From NCBI RefSeq assembly GCF_003391135.1, contig NZ_CP031455.1:248001-312000 (forward strand): a stretch of 64,000 nt of DNA. The letters are read 5' to 3'. The translations under genes were made by a program, and so were the position numbers. A model generated the notes under the pieces. The model was not told the origin of the DNA. It saw nothing but the letters and a program-made list of their open reading frames with translations, and searched no databases. Positions 1 to 8,172 of this stretch are shown here, piece after piece. Positions within the stretch are counted from its first letter, which is position 1. Each line of letters begins with the position of its first letter. Origin of the DNA: Streptoverticillium olivoreticuli subsp. olivoreticuli (GTDB taxonomy: Bacteria > Actinomycetota > Actinomycetes > Streptomycetales > Streptomycetaceae).

Positions 1-1
1 C

Positions 2-343
2 CGGCATTCCCCGGAGCGGATCACGGCGGCGACCGAGGAGACGTTCCATCGTCGGTTCCTCGCCCAATGCGCGGTGCCCGACGCGCAACTGGTCACGGTC
101 GGCGAGGTGATGCACCTGGTCGACGTGACGACAGGCTCCGCCGCGACCCTCACCCCGGCGGGCGGCCGGTGGGAGGTACGCGAGGGTGGCCCGGTGCGGC
201 TGTGGGAGCGCATCGAGACGGTGCTGGACGCCTACGACAAGGCAGGCCAGCCGGGTCCGGAGACGTTCACGTTGCGCGTGGACGGCGGCGGGCAGCAGCT
301 GCGGCACCCGCAGCTGCCCGGCCTGCCGCTGCCCCGGCTCTGA
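2..343 (+). CDS. C-terminal fragment of a methyltransferase (peptide-maturation type)
   Basis: Only the 3' end is present; the reading frame is open from the window edge to the TGA at 341-343, giving about 113 residues. The segment PVRLWERIETVLDAYDKAG followed by a short strand-rich tail resembles the C-terminus of protein-L-isoaspartate-type O-methyltransferases that accompany ATP-grasp or lanthipeptide peptide-maturation systems, where a W-x-x-(I/V)-E helix and a GQP/GRP-x-(R/E)-F-x-L motif end the protein. The catalytic SAM-binding part lies outside the window, so this is family resemblance only. A perfect hairpin follows 24 bp downstream. It could instead be another SAM methyltransferase or an unrelated C-terminal domain. 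Confidence 0.45.
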   Translation, partial: RHSPERITAATEETFHRRFLAQCAVPDAQLVTVGEVMHLVDVTTGSAATLTPAGGRWEVREGGPVRLWERIETVLDAYDKAGQPGPETFTLRVDGGGQQLRHPQLPGLPLPRL

Positions 344-366
344 CCGGCGGTCAGGGGCTGCGGTCT

Positions 367-413
367 CCTGGTGCCCGGGCGGGGAGCGTGACAGCCTCCG
401 CCCGGGCACCAGG
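367..413. terminator. Strong hairpin terminator between convergent genes
   Basis: Perfect 16-bp arms at 367-382 and 398-413 enclose a 15-nt loop. The hairpin lies between the methyltransferase fragment (plus strand, ends 343) and the permease gene (minus strand, ends 563), so it can serve both. No U-tract is visible, which is usual for Streptomyces. Confidence 0.75.
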
Positions 414-562
414 TCATGGAGTGCGGGGTGCGGGCCAGGGATCACCGCACTCGGCGGCCCGGACGTCGGCGGCGCGGCGATCCCTCGTGAGGGCCGGTGA
501 TGGGCCGGCAGTAGTGCGGAGCTGCCAGCCCCGCGTCTCCTCACCGGCCCATCAGGTACGTC

Positions 563-1762
563 CTAACCGGCCTGGAGGGCGAGTGTCGGGGAGAGGCGGG
601 CGGCCCGGACCGCCGGGTACAGGCCGGCCACCGTGCCGATGAACAGCGTGGCGGCGAAGCCTCCGGCGACGGCCCATGGAGGCACCACCCACGGCATGCC
701 GCCCGAGACGGCGTACACATACGTGGCCACGGAACCCAGCACCACTCCGGCCAGCCCGCCGAGCCCGGAGAGCAGCAGCGACTCGGTGACGAACTGGATG
801 CGGATCTGCCCCCGGGTGGCGCCCAGGGAGCGGCGCAGTCCGATCTCGTGACGTCGCTCCAGCACCGAGATGATCATGGTGTTGGCGACTCCGACACCGC
901 CGACCAGCAGTGCCACTCCGCCCAGTCCCAGCAGCAGGTTGGTGAAGGCCCCCTCGGTCGCGGCCTTCGCCTGGAGGGCGGAGGACGGGTCGGTGACCCG
1001 TACGTTGTTCGGGTTCTCGGGGTCGACGGTACGGGGGATCAGGCCGCGGACCGTGCCGACCGAGGCGTCCGTGGACCGCTCGTAGATCTGGGTGGGGTGT
1101 CCGTCGAAGCCCAGCAGCTTGCCCGCGCCCTTCCAGCCCACCAGGGCGGCCCGCTCGATCTCGGAGGCCAGCGGGAGCGGGTCGAGGATGCCGATGACGG
1201 TGAAGTACTGGCTGCCGATGAGAACTTGCTGACCCGGTGTGGTGATGCCCAGGCGTTCGGCGGCGACGTGTCCGAGCACCACCGACGGGTAGCGCCCGGT
1301 GGCGTCGTTGAACCAGGTGCCCGAACCGACCGTGCCGCGCAGGGCCTTGAGGAGGTCCTCGGTGCCGGCCTTCACCGTGATGCCGCCGGTCTCGTCCTTG
1401 GAGATCTTCTCGCTGCGCCGGACGGTCTGCTCCAGGTCTCCGGTCGCGCCGACGTGCTCGACCCCGGGCATGCGGCCGACCATGCCGGGCGCGTCCTTGG
1501 GCAGCTTCACCGAATCACCACTGAACGGATCTTCGCCGGGCGTGACCTTCAGCATGTTGGTGCCCAGTTTGTCGAGCTCTTGCAGCAGTTGGGCCTTGCT
1601 GGAGGCGGAGATGCCGACCACCGCGATCATGGTGGCAATACCGATGGCGATGCCCAGCGCGGACAGCACGACCCTCATCGGCCGGGTACGCAGACCCGCC
1701 GACCCGACGTGGAAGACGTCGCGGGGGCTGAGCCGCGCGGAGGACAGCCGGTCGTCGCTCAT
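563..1762 (-). CDS. MacB/FtsX-type ABC transporter permease (cassette 1)
   Basis: 399 residues. An N-terminal membrane segment (about 30-52) is followed by a large extracytoplasmic MacB-like periplasmic domain. Three C-terminal membrane segments (about 270-300, 325-350 and 360-385) contain the family motif ALLVGGVGVANTM and the LERRHEIGLRRSLGATR loop that couples FtsX permeases to their ATPase. The ATG overlaps the ATPase stop by 4 bp. It is the last gene of lipoprotein-adaptor-ATPase-permease, reading right to left. MacB-type permeases usually act as mechanotransmitters that drive efflux or envelope signalling rather than lumen transport; the substrate cannot be read from the sequence. Close paralogues lie at 8688-9890 and 63254-64000. 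Confidence 0.9.
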   Translation of the reverse strand: MSDDRLSSARLSPRDVFHVGSAGLRTRPMRVVLSALGIAIGIATMIAVVGISASSKAQLLQELDKLGTNMLKVTPGEDPFSGDSVKLPKDAPGMVGRMPGVEHVGATGDLEQTVRRSEKISKDETGGITVKAGTEDLLKALRGTVGSGTWFNDATGRYPSVVLGHVAAERLGITTPGQQVLIGSQYFTVIGILDPLPLASEIERAALVGWKGAGKLLGFDGHPTQIYERSTDASVGTVRGLIPRTVDPENPNNVRVTDPSSALQAKAATEGAFTNLLLGLGGVALLVGGVGVANTMIISVLERRHEIGLRRSLGATRGQIRIQFVTESLLLSGLGGLAGVVLGSVATYVYAVSGGMPWVVPPWAVAGGFAATLFIGTVAGLYPAVRAARLSPTLALQAG

Positions 1763-2496
1763 CGGCCCTCACCCCGTTCGGCCCCGTCCGACGAGGTATC
1801 GCCTCCCGCCCTGGCATCGCTGCCCGCCCGCAGGTCCGCGACGACCTCGCCGTCGCGGATGCGTACCTGGCGGGGCAGTGCCTCGGCGATCTCGCTGTCG
1901 TGGGTGATCACGGCGATGGTGGCGCCCTCGGCGTTGAGGTCATGGAGCAGTTCCATGACCGCCTCGCCGGAGGCGGAGTCCAGCGCGCCGGTCGGCTCGT
2001 CCGCCAGCAGCAGATCCGGCTCGCCGACGACCGCCCGCGCGATGGCCACGCGCTGCTTCTGCCCGCCCGAGAGCTCGTGCGGGCGGTGGTGCATCCGGTC
2101 GGCGAGGCCGACCCGCTCCAGAGCGTGGGCCGCGCGCTCACGGCGCTGGGCGCGGGGCAGGCCGGAGTAGAGCAGCCCCTCGGCGACGTTGTCCTGGGCG
2201 CTGACTCCGGGCACGAGGTGGAAGGACTGGAAGACGAAGCCGATGTGCCGGGCGCGCAGCGCGGACAGCCGACGGTCGGAGAGGGTCGCGACGTCGTGGC
2301 CCGCGATGGTGACGGAGCCGGCGGTGGGCCGGTCCAGGGTGCCGACGATGTGCAGCAGCGTGGACTTGCCCGACCCGGACGGGCCGACGATCGCGAGCAG
2401 TTCCTCGCGTTCGATGCGCAGGTCCACCCCGCGCAGCGCCGCGACTCCGCCCGGGTACTCCTTGGCGACCTGGTTCAGTTCGACGACGGTGCTCAT
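1759..2496 (-). CDS. MacB/LolD-type ABC transporter ATP-binding protein (cassette 1)
   Basis: 245 residues. Walker A GPSGSGKS is at 38-45, the Q-loop at FVFQSF (about 88-93), signature LSGGQ at 142-146 and Walker B LLLADE at 162-167, followed by the PTGALD stretch typical of the LolD/MacB/FtsE branch. The switch histidine lies in ITHDSE. The Ser/Asp/Gly-rich tail after residue 220 is dispensable-looking. It is translationally coupled to the adaptor upstream and the permease downstream by 4-bp overlaps, so the three must act as one complex at the membrane. Confidence 0.93.
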   Translation of the reverse strand: MSTVVELNQVAKEYPGGVAALRGVDLRIEREELLAIVGPSGSGKSTLLHIVGTLDRPTAGSVTIAGHDVATLSDRRLSALRARHIGFVFQSFHLVPGVSAQDNVAEGLLYSGLPRAQRRERAAHALERVGLADRMHHRPHELSGGQKQRVAIARAVVGEPDLLLADEPTGALDSASGEAVMELLHDLNAEGATIAVITHDSEIAEALPRQVRIRDGEVVADLRAGSDARAGGDTSSDGAERGEGR

Positions 2497-3593
2497 GTCT
2501 TGGGCACTCCGACCTTCATGCCCTCCGTCAGGCCGGATCCGCTGATCTCGACCCTGCCTTCCCCGAACATGCCGAGTTTCACCGGGATTTCGCGGGTCTT
2601 GCCGTTCTCCACCACCTGGATGCCGAAGCCTCCGACAGGCAGTGCGAGCAGGGCGTTGACCGGCACGGTCAGCACGTCCTTGCGCACCTCGCCCTCGATG
2701 TCGACGGAGACCGGCGCCTGGTCGAAGCCCTTGGCCTGCCCCGGGTCGGCGAAGGTCACCCGTGCGGTGACCTTCGCCTTGTCCTGCCCGCCCTGTTCCT
2801 TGTTGTCGTCGTTGTTGACGTTGCGGTCGACGGAGGCCACCTTGCCCTTGGCCTTCTCGCCGCCGGGCAGGGTGATGTCGACCCGCGTGCCGGGCTCGGC
2901 GAGATCGGCGTCGGCCACGTCGAGCTTGATCTGCACCTCGCGCTCGGATCCGGTGGTGGTCAGGACGGGGCGGCCGGGGCCGGTCTGGTCGCCGACGGCC
3001 GCCTCCTTCTTCTTGACCCGCACGGAGCTGGGTGCGAAGGCGATCTGATCCGGGCCGGTCTCGCCGGTCTGCTTCAGGTCGTGCGCCTTCTGCCAGCGCT
3101 TGACCGCGTCCGCGGTGCCGGAGGTGAACTGCTCGTCCACGGACAGGCCCTGTCCGTAGCCGAGGTCGCGGAGGTTCTCCTTCAGTTGCTTGACATCCGG
3201 GCCCTTGTCCCCGGCCTTCAGCTTCCGGTACATGGGGCGCTCGCCGTACATGAGCCGGACCTTGTTGCCGTCGGCCTCGTAGAGGGGCTCATCGCGTTTG
3301 ATCACCGTGCCGGTGTCCGGGAGCCAGGTGAGAGTGCCTTGCGCCCCGCCGTTGAGCTTGCGCTCCTTGGAGTAGCCGAGGGTTCCGTCCACCTGGGTGC
3401 GGCTGCTCAGGTCCTGCCGCTTGACCGAGTCGGTCTTCTGCGGCAGGCCGTCCGTGCGGTTCTCCTGGCTCGTGCCGTCACCGCCGGAAGCCGAGACTGC
3501 CATGGCCCCGCCCGCCAGCGCGGTCGCCACGATCAGCGAGACGATCACCGGCTTCTTGCGGGACTTCTTGCCCTCACTCGCCATTCTGATCAC
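2493..3593 (-). CDS. Membrane-anchored adaptor with peptidoglycan-binding domain (cassette 1)
   Basis: 366 residues. A basic N-terminus and one membrane segment (about 15-33) are followed by a biotinyl-lipoyl/barrel-sandwich region as in MacA/HlyD adaptors. A PG_binding_1 domain (about 126-176, GPDVKQLKENLRDLGYG) is inserted in it, and beta-barrel repeats lead to a C-terminal VPVNALLAL...GMKVGVPKT segment. The start may be GTG at 3593 (AAGG upstream) or ATG at 3584; both overlap the end of the lipoprotein gene. The PG-binding domain would tether a MacA-like adaptor to the wall, replacing the outer-membrane contact of Gram-negative systems. Function in export or stress sensing is inferred. Confidence 0.85.
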   Translation of the reverse strand: MIRMASEGKKSRKKPVIVSLIVATALAGGAMAVSASGGDGTSQENRTDGLPQKTDSVKRQDLSSRTQVDGTLGYSKERKLNGGAQGTLTWLPDTGTVIKRDEPLYEADGNKVRLMYGERPMYRKLKAGDKGPDVKQLKENLRDLGYGQGLSVDEQFTSGTADAVKRWQKAHDLKQTGETGPDQIAFAPSSVRVKKKEAAVGDQTGPGRPVLTTTGSEREVQIKLDVADADLAEPGTRVDITLPGGEKAKGKVASVDRNVNNDDNKEQGGQDKAKVTARVTFADPGQAKGFDQAPVSVDIEGEVRKDVLTVPVNALLALPVGGFGIQVVENGKTREIPVKLGMFGEGRVEISGSGLTEGMKVGVPKT

Positions 3594-4059
3594 TGCACGC
3601 CTTGTTCGCCTTCTCGAACTTGCCCTTGTCGTTCTCCGGGAGACGCTGCGATGTCATCGCACCGCCGTCGAACTTCGGGTCCGGCATATCGATACCGTTC
3701 TTGCGCATGCACTGGGCGAACTTGAGGGCCTTGTCCTTGTCGGCCTGGGATATCTCACCCTTGCCCGGCCCACCGGGCAGGTCGGCGCACGCCTTCATCG
3801 CCTTCTTCACCTTCTCGGGGTCACCCTCGATGCCCATGGCATGCTTTTCGTCCTTGGGCTCCGTCACCTTCGCGCCGTTCTTGCGCAGGCAGTCACGGTA
3901 CTTGTACGCCGCATCGGCCTCATTGTCCTTGCCGGACGAGTCCGAGCCCTTGGAACTGCTGTCCTTGCCCGAATTCTCGGTACCGCCGACACAGGCCGTG
4001 GCGAACAGCGCCAGCCCTGCCAGGACCGATGCCGCTATGCCGTACTTGCCGTTCCGCAT
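3574..4059 (-). CDS. Cassette-associated lipoprotein with CMRxNG-type repeats (cassette 1)
   Basis: 161 residues from the ATG at 4059, which has a good GGAGG 8 nt upstream; an upstream TTG/ATG extension is less likely. A lipoprotein signal peptide ends at Cys23 (FATAC), then a Ser/Lys/Asp-rich linker. The mature part has four cysteines, two of them in near-identical motifs, DCLRKNG and QCMRKNG, each followed by a (M/T)xDP/EP stretch. The same duplicated motif recurs in the lipoproteins of the other two cassettes (11655-12260, 60962-61453), so it is a dedicated partner of the transporter. The function of this family is unknown to me; ligand capture or sensing for the adaptor is a guess. Confidence 0.8.
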   Translation of the reverse strand: MRNGKYGIAASVLAGLALFATACVGGTENSGKDSSSKGSDSSGKDNEADAAYKYRDCLRKNGAKVTEPKDEKHAMGIEGDPEKVKKAMKACADLPGGPGKGEISQADKDKALKFAQCMRKNGIDMPDPKFDGGAMTSQRLPENDKGKFEKANKACSDQNGE

Positions 4060-4183
4060 GGATTTCCTCCGTGTCCGAACATGGGAGACCGACAGCACGG
4101 AGGCTGGCACACGTCCGCATTTCGTTTCTCTTAACGGAGAGGTTTACAACGACGAAAGGTCGCCTTCAGGTACACCTGACGTC
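4060..4183. promoter_or_regulatory. Divergent promoter region, cassette 1 / two-component operon
   Basis: This 124-bp non-coding gap separates the divergent starts of the cassette 1 lipoprotein (4059, minus) and the response regulator (4184, plus). It is markedly more AT-rich around 4125-4155 (TTCTCTTAACGG...GGTTTACAAC) than its surroundings. Both operons must be transcribed from here, which makes control of cassette 1 by the adjacent response regulator plausible. No operator was identified with certainty. Confidence 0.5.
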
Positions 4184-4849
4184 ATGCGCATACTGATCGT
4201 GGAGGACGAGGAGTTCCTGGCAGACATGATCGCCGAGGGGCTGCGTCGCGATGCCCTGACCGCGGACGTCGTACACGACGGCCGGAAGGCATGGGAACGG
4301 CTGTGCCAGGGCGGCTACGACGTCCTCGTCCTCGACCGCGATCTGCCCGGCCTGCACGGCGATGAGGTGTGCCGGCGCGTCGTCGAGCAGCGCCTGCTGA
4401 CCCGGGTACTGATGCTCACCGCCGCCGGTTCCGTACGGGAGCGCGTCGAAGGCCTGGGCCTGGGCGCGGACGACTATCTCGCCAAACCGTTCGCCTACGA
4501 GGAGTTGCTCGCCCGTGTGCTGGCGCTCGGCAGGCGCACCCACCCCGCGCTGCCGCCGGTCATCGAACGCGCGGGCATCACCTTGGACACGGCCCGCCGG
4601 CAGGCCTTCAGGGACGGCCGCTACCTCTCCTTGTCCCGCAAGGAGTTCGGAGTGCTGGAGGTACTGATGCGTGCCGAGGGCGCCGTCGTCGGCGGCGACG
4701 ACGTGATCGACCAGGTGTGGGAGGAGCACACGGGCCACGGCACCAACGTCGTACGGGTCGCCCTCAGCAAACTCCGCGCCAAACTCGGCGAGCCCCAGGT
4801 CATCGAGACGGTGCCCGGCCACGGCTACCGCGTGGGCGGCCCGGCGTGA
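4184..4849 (+). CDS. OmpR/PhoB-family response regulator (first of tandem pair)
   Basis: 221 residues. The receiver domain (1-115) has acidic residues E7/D8, phospho-acceptor D51 in VLVLDRDLPG and K101 in the LAKPF motif. A winged-helix trans_reg_C domain (about 125-220) ends in the typical VIETVPGHGYRV. ATG at 4184 is preferred because the receiver fold begins directly (MRILIVEDEE). It overlaps the kinase by 4 bp (GTGA), so the pair is coupled. It is transcribed away from transporter cassette 1, whose regulator it probably is. Confidence 0.93.
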   Translation: MRILIVEDEEFLADMIAEGLRRDALTADVVHDGRKAWERLCQGGYDVLVLDRDLPGLHGDEVCRRVVEQRLLTRVLMLTAAGSVRERVEGLGLGADDYLAKPFAYEELLARVLALGRRTHPALPPVIERAGITLDTARRQAFRDGRYLSLSRKEFGVLEVLMRAEGAVVGGDDVIDQVWEEHTGHGTNVVRVALSKLRAKLGEPQVIETVPGHGYRVGGPA

Positions 4850-6033
4850 AGCGCATCCGGCTGCCCGGCGGGGAACGGGCCCGGCTGACCATGCTCTACG
4901 GCGGGCTGCTCGTGCTCGCCGGAGGCATGCTCATCGGCCTGGTCAACTTCCTCGTCCGCGAGGGCTTGTACTCCTCGATCAGCACGGCCGTGGCCGTCAG
5001 GCCCGTGAGCGGCGTCCCGGCACCGGCCGCCTCCTCCTCACCCGCCCCCGCCTATCCCGGGCCCCTCCACCCCAGCGACCAAGTGCGCTCGCGGAGCATC
5101 GAGACCTTCACCCAGGCCGCCGAGCAGGCCGCCCAGAACCGGTTGCTGACCGTCTCGCTGATCGCCCTGGGTGTGTTCGCCGTCATCTCCGTGGCACTGG
5201 CCTGGTGGATGGCGGGACGCGTGCTGCGACCGGTGGGGGTGATCACCCATACGGCCCGGCGGCTCTCAGGCGAGAACCTTCACGAGCGCATCGCCCTGGA
5301 CGCCCCCGCGGGCGAGCTCAAACAGCTCGCCGATACCTTCGACGACATGCTCGACCGCATGGAGCAGCTCGTCGGCGCGCAGAAGCGCTTTGCCGCCAAC
5401 GCCGCGCACGAGCTGCGCACACCCCTCGCGATCCAGCGGGCGGCGGCGGAGATCGGGCTGGACACCGGCGATCCGGCCGCCGTCGCGCGCATCCGCCGGA
5501 AGCTCATCGAGGTCGCCGACGACAGCGAGCGCCTCATCGAGGGTCTTCTGCTGCTCTCCGTCTCCGACCAGGGCCTGGAGCGCCGGGAACCCGTCGACCT
5601 CGCCGCACTCGCCCGCACCGTCGCGACCGAGTGCGGCGCCTCGAAGGACGCCCGCGCACGTGACATCACCGTCCGGGCCCGGACGGCACCCCTCAGCGTC
5701 GACGGCGACCCGGTGCTCCTGGCCCACCTGGTCCGCAACCTCGTCTCCAACGCCGTCCGCCACAACCACGACAGCGGCCACGTCCAGGTCGACGTCCACG
5801 ACCGCACCCTCACCGTCACCAACACCGGCCCCCACGTCCCACCGGAAACCGTCCCCTACCTCTTCGAGCCTTTCCGGCGCCTCCGGGAACGCCTGAGCGG
5901 ACCTGGTGAGGGTGCGGGGCTGGGACTGTCCATCGTCGCCTCGATCGCCCGCGCGCACGGCGCCCGGACCGAAGCCGAAGCCAATCCCCGCGGCGGCCTG
6001 ACCGTACACGTCACCTTTGGGGCATATCCATAA
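4846..6033 (+). CDS. Sensor histidine kinase (first of tandem pair)
   Basis: 395 residues with GTG start at 4846, overlapping the response regulator stop. Two membrane segments (about 14-36 and 100-123) flank a short, Pro/Ala/Ser-rich extracytoplasmic loop of about 60 residues. A HAMP domain (about 122-176), HisKA with H188 in AAHELRTP, and a HATPase with N-box NLVSNAVRHN and G-box GAGLGLSIV follow. The small sensing loop suggests it senses through the membrane or a partner (for instance the cassette lipoprotein or permease) rather than binding a ligand itself; that is inference. Only 7 bp separate it from the next response regulator. Confidence 0.92.
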   Translation: MKRIRLPGGERARLTMLYGGLLVLAGGMLIGLVNFLVREGLYSSISTAVAVRPVSGVPAPAASSSPAPAYPGPLHPSDQVRSRSIETFTQAAEQAAQNRLLTVSLIALGVFAVISVALAWWMAGRVLRPVGVITHTARRLSGENLHERIALDAPAGELKQLADTFDDMLDRMEQLVGAQKRFAANAAHELRTPLAIQRAAAEIGLDTGDPAAVARIRRKLIEVADDSERLIEGLLLLSVSDQGLERREPVDLAALARTVATECGASKDARARDITVRARTAPLSVDGDPVLLAHLVRNLVSNAVRHNHDSGHVQVDVHDRTLTVTNTGPHVPPETVPYLFEPFRRLRERLSGPGEGAGLGLSIVASIARAHGARTEAEANPRGGLTVHVTFGAYP

Positions 6034-6040
6034 TGGCCCC

Positions 6041-6718
6041 ATGTCTCACGTGCTCCTGATCGAAGACGACCCCGCCCTGCGCATCGGCCTGGAGATGGCT
6101 CTTCGCCGGATGGGACACGAGGTGGCCGCCTGCGGCACCGGTGAGGAGGGGCTGCGGCGTCTCGGCGCGGGCGGCATCGAAGTCGTCGTGCTCGACCTGA
6201 TGCTGCCCGGGATGGACGGCTTCGAGGTGTGCCGCCGGATCCGGGCGGCCGGGCCCGTGCCGCTGTTGATGCTCACCGCACGCGGTGACGACATCGACGT
6301 GGTCGCAGGCCTGGAAGCGGGTGCCGACGACTACGTCGTCAAACCCGTACAGCCACGTGTCCTGTCGGCACGCATCAGCGCGGTGCTGCGGCGCAGCGAT
6401 CCGATGCCCCGCGAGCACAGTGAGCAGCACGGTGAGGTGGTCATCGACCGTGCGTCGCTGGTGGTCAGCAAGAGTGGTGTGGAGATGGCGCTGCCGCCGA
6501 CCGAGCTGCGGCTGCTGCTGACACTCAGTGCGACCCCCGGCCGGGTCTTCGGCCGGGAAGAACTGCTCGAGGTGGTCTGGGGCTACGACCGGGTCTCCGA
6601 ACACCGTCTTGTCGATGCGGCCGTCCAACGTCTGCGGCTCAAGATCGAGGATGTGCCGGGTACACCGCGCTATGTGCAGACCGTCCGTGGCTTCGGCTAT
6701 CGCTTCGGGCCCCTGTGA
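6041..6718 (+). CDS. OmpR-family response regulator, AfsQ1/CseB-like (second of tandem pair)
   Basis: 225 residues. The receiver has D52 (VVLDLMLPGMDG) and K101 in DDYVVKPVQ; the DDIDVV-GLE-GADDYVVKPVQ stretch closely resembles Streptomyces AfsQ1 and CseB, cell-envelope and nutrient stress regulators. The C-terminal winged helix ends TVRGFGYRFGPL. ATG at 6041 is chosen over an in-frame TTG at 6017 that would overlap the upstream kinase gene. The stop overlaps the GTG of the next kinase by 4 bp. It is the third gene of a five-gene RR-HK-RR-HK-lipoprotein operon. Confidence 0.92.
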   Translation: MSHVLLIEDDPALRIGLEMALRRMGHEVAACGTGEEGLRRLGAGGIEVVVLDLMLPGMDGFEVCRRIRAAGPVPLLMLTARGDDIDVVAGLEAGADDYVVKPVQPRVLSARISAVLRRSDPMPREHSEQHGEVVIDRASLVVSKSGVEMALPPTELRLLLTLSATPGRVFGREELLEVVWGYDRVSEHRLVDAAVQRLRLKIEDVPGTPRYVQTVRGFGYRFGPL

Positions 6719-8172
6719 CCGCCTGGTGGGGAAGGCCGCGGGGGTTGCGGGCCCGGCTGGTGACCGCGTTCGTGCTGCTGGCTGCGTTCAGCACGACGGC
6801 GACAGCCGTCCTCACCTACCGGCAGGCACGCAGCAGCATCCTGGACCGGTCGCAGTCGGCGCTCACCAGCGATTTCCGCAATCAGGTGGCCGCTCTCGCG
6901 CCCACTCTGTCCTGGCCCGCCAATGAGGCCGATCTGGCTCGTTTCATGGATCGGCTCGTCCCCCGTACCCGGCAGGCGAGCGTGCGGGTCGTCCAGAGCA
7001 CGACGCACTTGGCGGGTGACGCGTCGGCGTCCGGGGTGCCGGTCCCGGATGAGCTGCGCGGCCGGGTGCGCGGTCAGAACAGCTATGGCTACCAGCGGGT
7101 GGTCGATGGCGGTGTTCCCTGGCTGGTGGTGGGTGCGCCCGTGAAGGTGAAGCAGCCTACGGGCGCGAAAGCCTCTGCGCCGGTCGAGGTGTATCTGACG
7201 GCATCGCTGCGTACCGAACAGGAGGACACGACAGCCGTCCTGGACGCGGCCCGTAACGGCGCGCTGCCGGTGGCGCTGGCGGCGATCCTGCTCGCGCTGC
7301 TGTCCGCGCGCCGGGTACTGCGTCCGGTGCGGGACCTGGGACGAGCGGCCCGGGATCTCGCCGAGGGGAGGCTGGATACCCGGGTGGCCGTGAAGGGGAA
7401 GGACGAGCTGGCCGATCTCGCAGGTACGTTCAACAAATCGGCGCGGGAACTGGAGTCCACCGTCGAGGAACTGCGGGGCATGGAAGCCAAGGCACGGCGG
7501 TTCGCCGCCGATGTCTCGCACGAGCTGCGTACCCCGCTGTCGGTCATGACCGCGGTGACGGACGTCCTGGAAGAGGAGGCGCCCAGTATGCGGGGCGATG
7601 CCGCGACGGCTGCCGGGCTGGTGGGGTCGGAGACGCGGCGGTTGGTGCGGCTGGTCTCGGATCTGATGGAGATCTCCCGCTTCGACGCGGGGGCCGCCGA
7701 GTTGCGGCGCAAGGAACTGGACGTGGCCCGGCAGATCACAGCCACGGTGCAGTCCAGGGGCTGGCAGGAGCGCGTACGCACCTGTTTCCCGGAGGGGGTA
7801 CGGGCCGGGCTGGATCCTCGCCGCCTGGACGTGATCACGGCCAACCTGGTGGGTAACGCTCTGCGCCACGGCGGTGAGCCGGTGACGGTGACGTTGCGGT
7901 CCGAGGCGGAGGACGTGGTGATCGAGGTGGCCGACAGCGGGCCCGGTATTCCCGGGGACGCGCTGCCGCATCTCTTCGACCGCTTCTACAAGGCGGACAC
8001 CGCGCGGTCGAGGTCCGAGGGGAGCGGGCTGGGGCTTGCCATCGCGCGGGAGAACGTCCTGCTGCACGGCGGCGAGCTGACGGCCGCGAACCGGCCGGAG
8101 GGCGGCGCGGTATTCACCGTACGGCTGCCTTCCCGGGGCCCGGAGCAGAACGACGAAGGGTCAAGGTCGTGA
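6715..8172 (+). CDS. Sensor histidine kinase, AfsQ2/CseC-like (second of tandem pair)
   Basis: 485 residues, GTG start inside the response regulator stop. Membrane segments at about 14-34 and 181-198 flank a sensor loop of about 145 residues. HAMP covers about 195-250, HisKA has H269 in DVSHELRTP, and the HATPase has N-box NLVGNALRHG and GSGLGLAIA. The large extracytoplasmic domain, unlike the first kinase of the operon, suggests direct sensing outside the membrane. The downstream lipoprotein overlaps it by 4 bp and is a likely accessory, as CseA is for CseC in S. coelicolor (established for that system, inferred here). Confidence 0.92.
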   Translation: MTAWWGRPRGLRARLVTAFVLLAAFSTTATAVLTYRQARSSILDRSQSALTSDFRNQVAALAPTLSWPANEADLARFMDRLVPRTRQASVRVVQSTTHLAGDASASGVPVPDELRGRVRGQNSYGYQRVVDGGVPWLVVGAPVKVKQPTGAKASAPVEVYLTASLRTEQEDTTAVLDAARNGALPVALAAILLALLSARRVLRPVRDLGRAARDLAEGRLDTRVAVKGKDELADLAGTFNKSARELESTVEELRGMEAKARRFAADVSHELRTPLSVMTAVTDVLEEEAPSMRGDAATAAGLVGSETRRLVRLVSDLMEISRFDAGAAELRRKELDVARQITATVQSRGWQERVRTCFPEGVRAGLDPRRLDVITANLVGNALRHGGEPVTVTLRSEAEDVVIEVADSGPGIPGDALPHLFDRFYKADTARSRSEGSGLGLAIARENVLLHGGELTAANRPEGGAVFTVRLPSRGPEQNDEGSRS

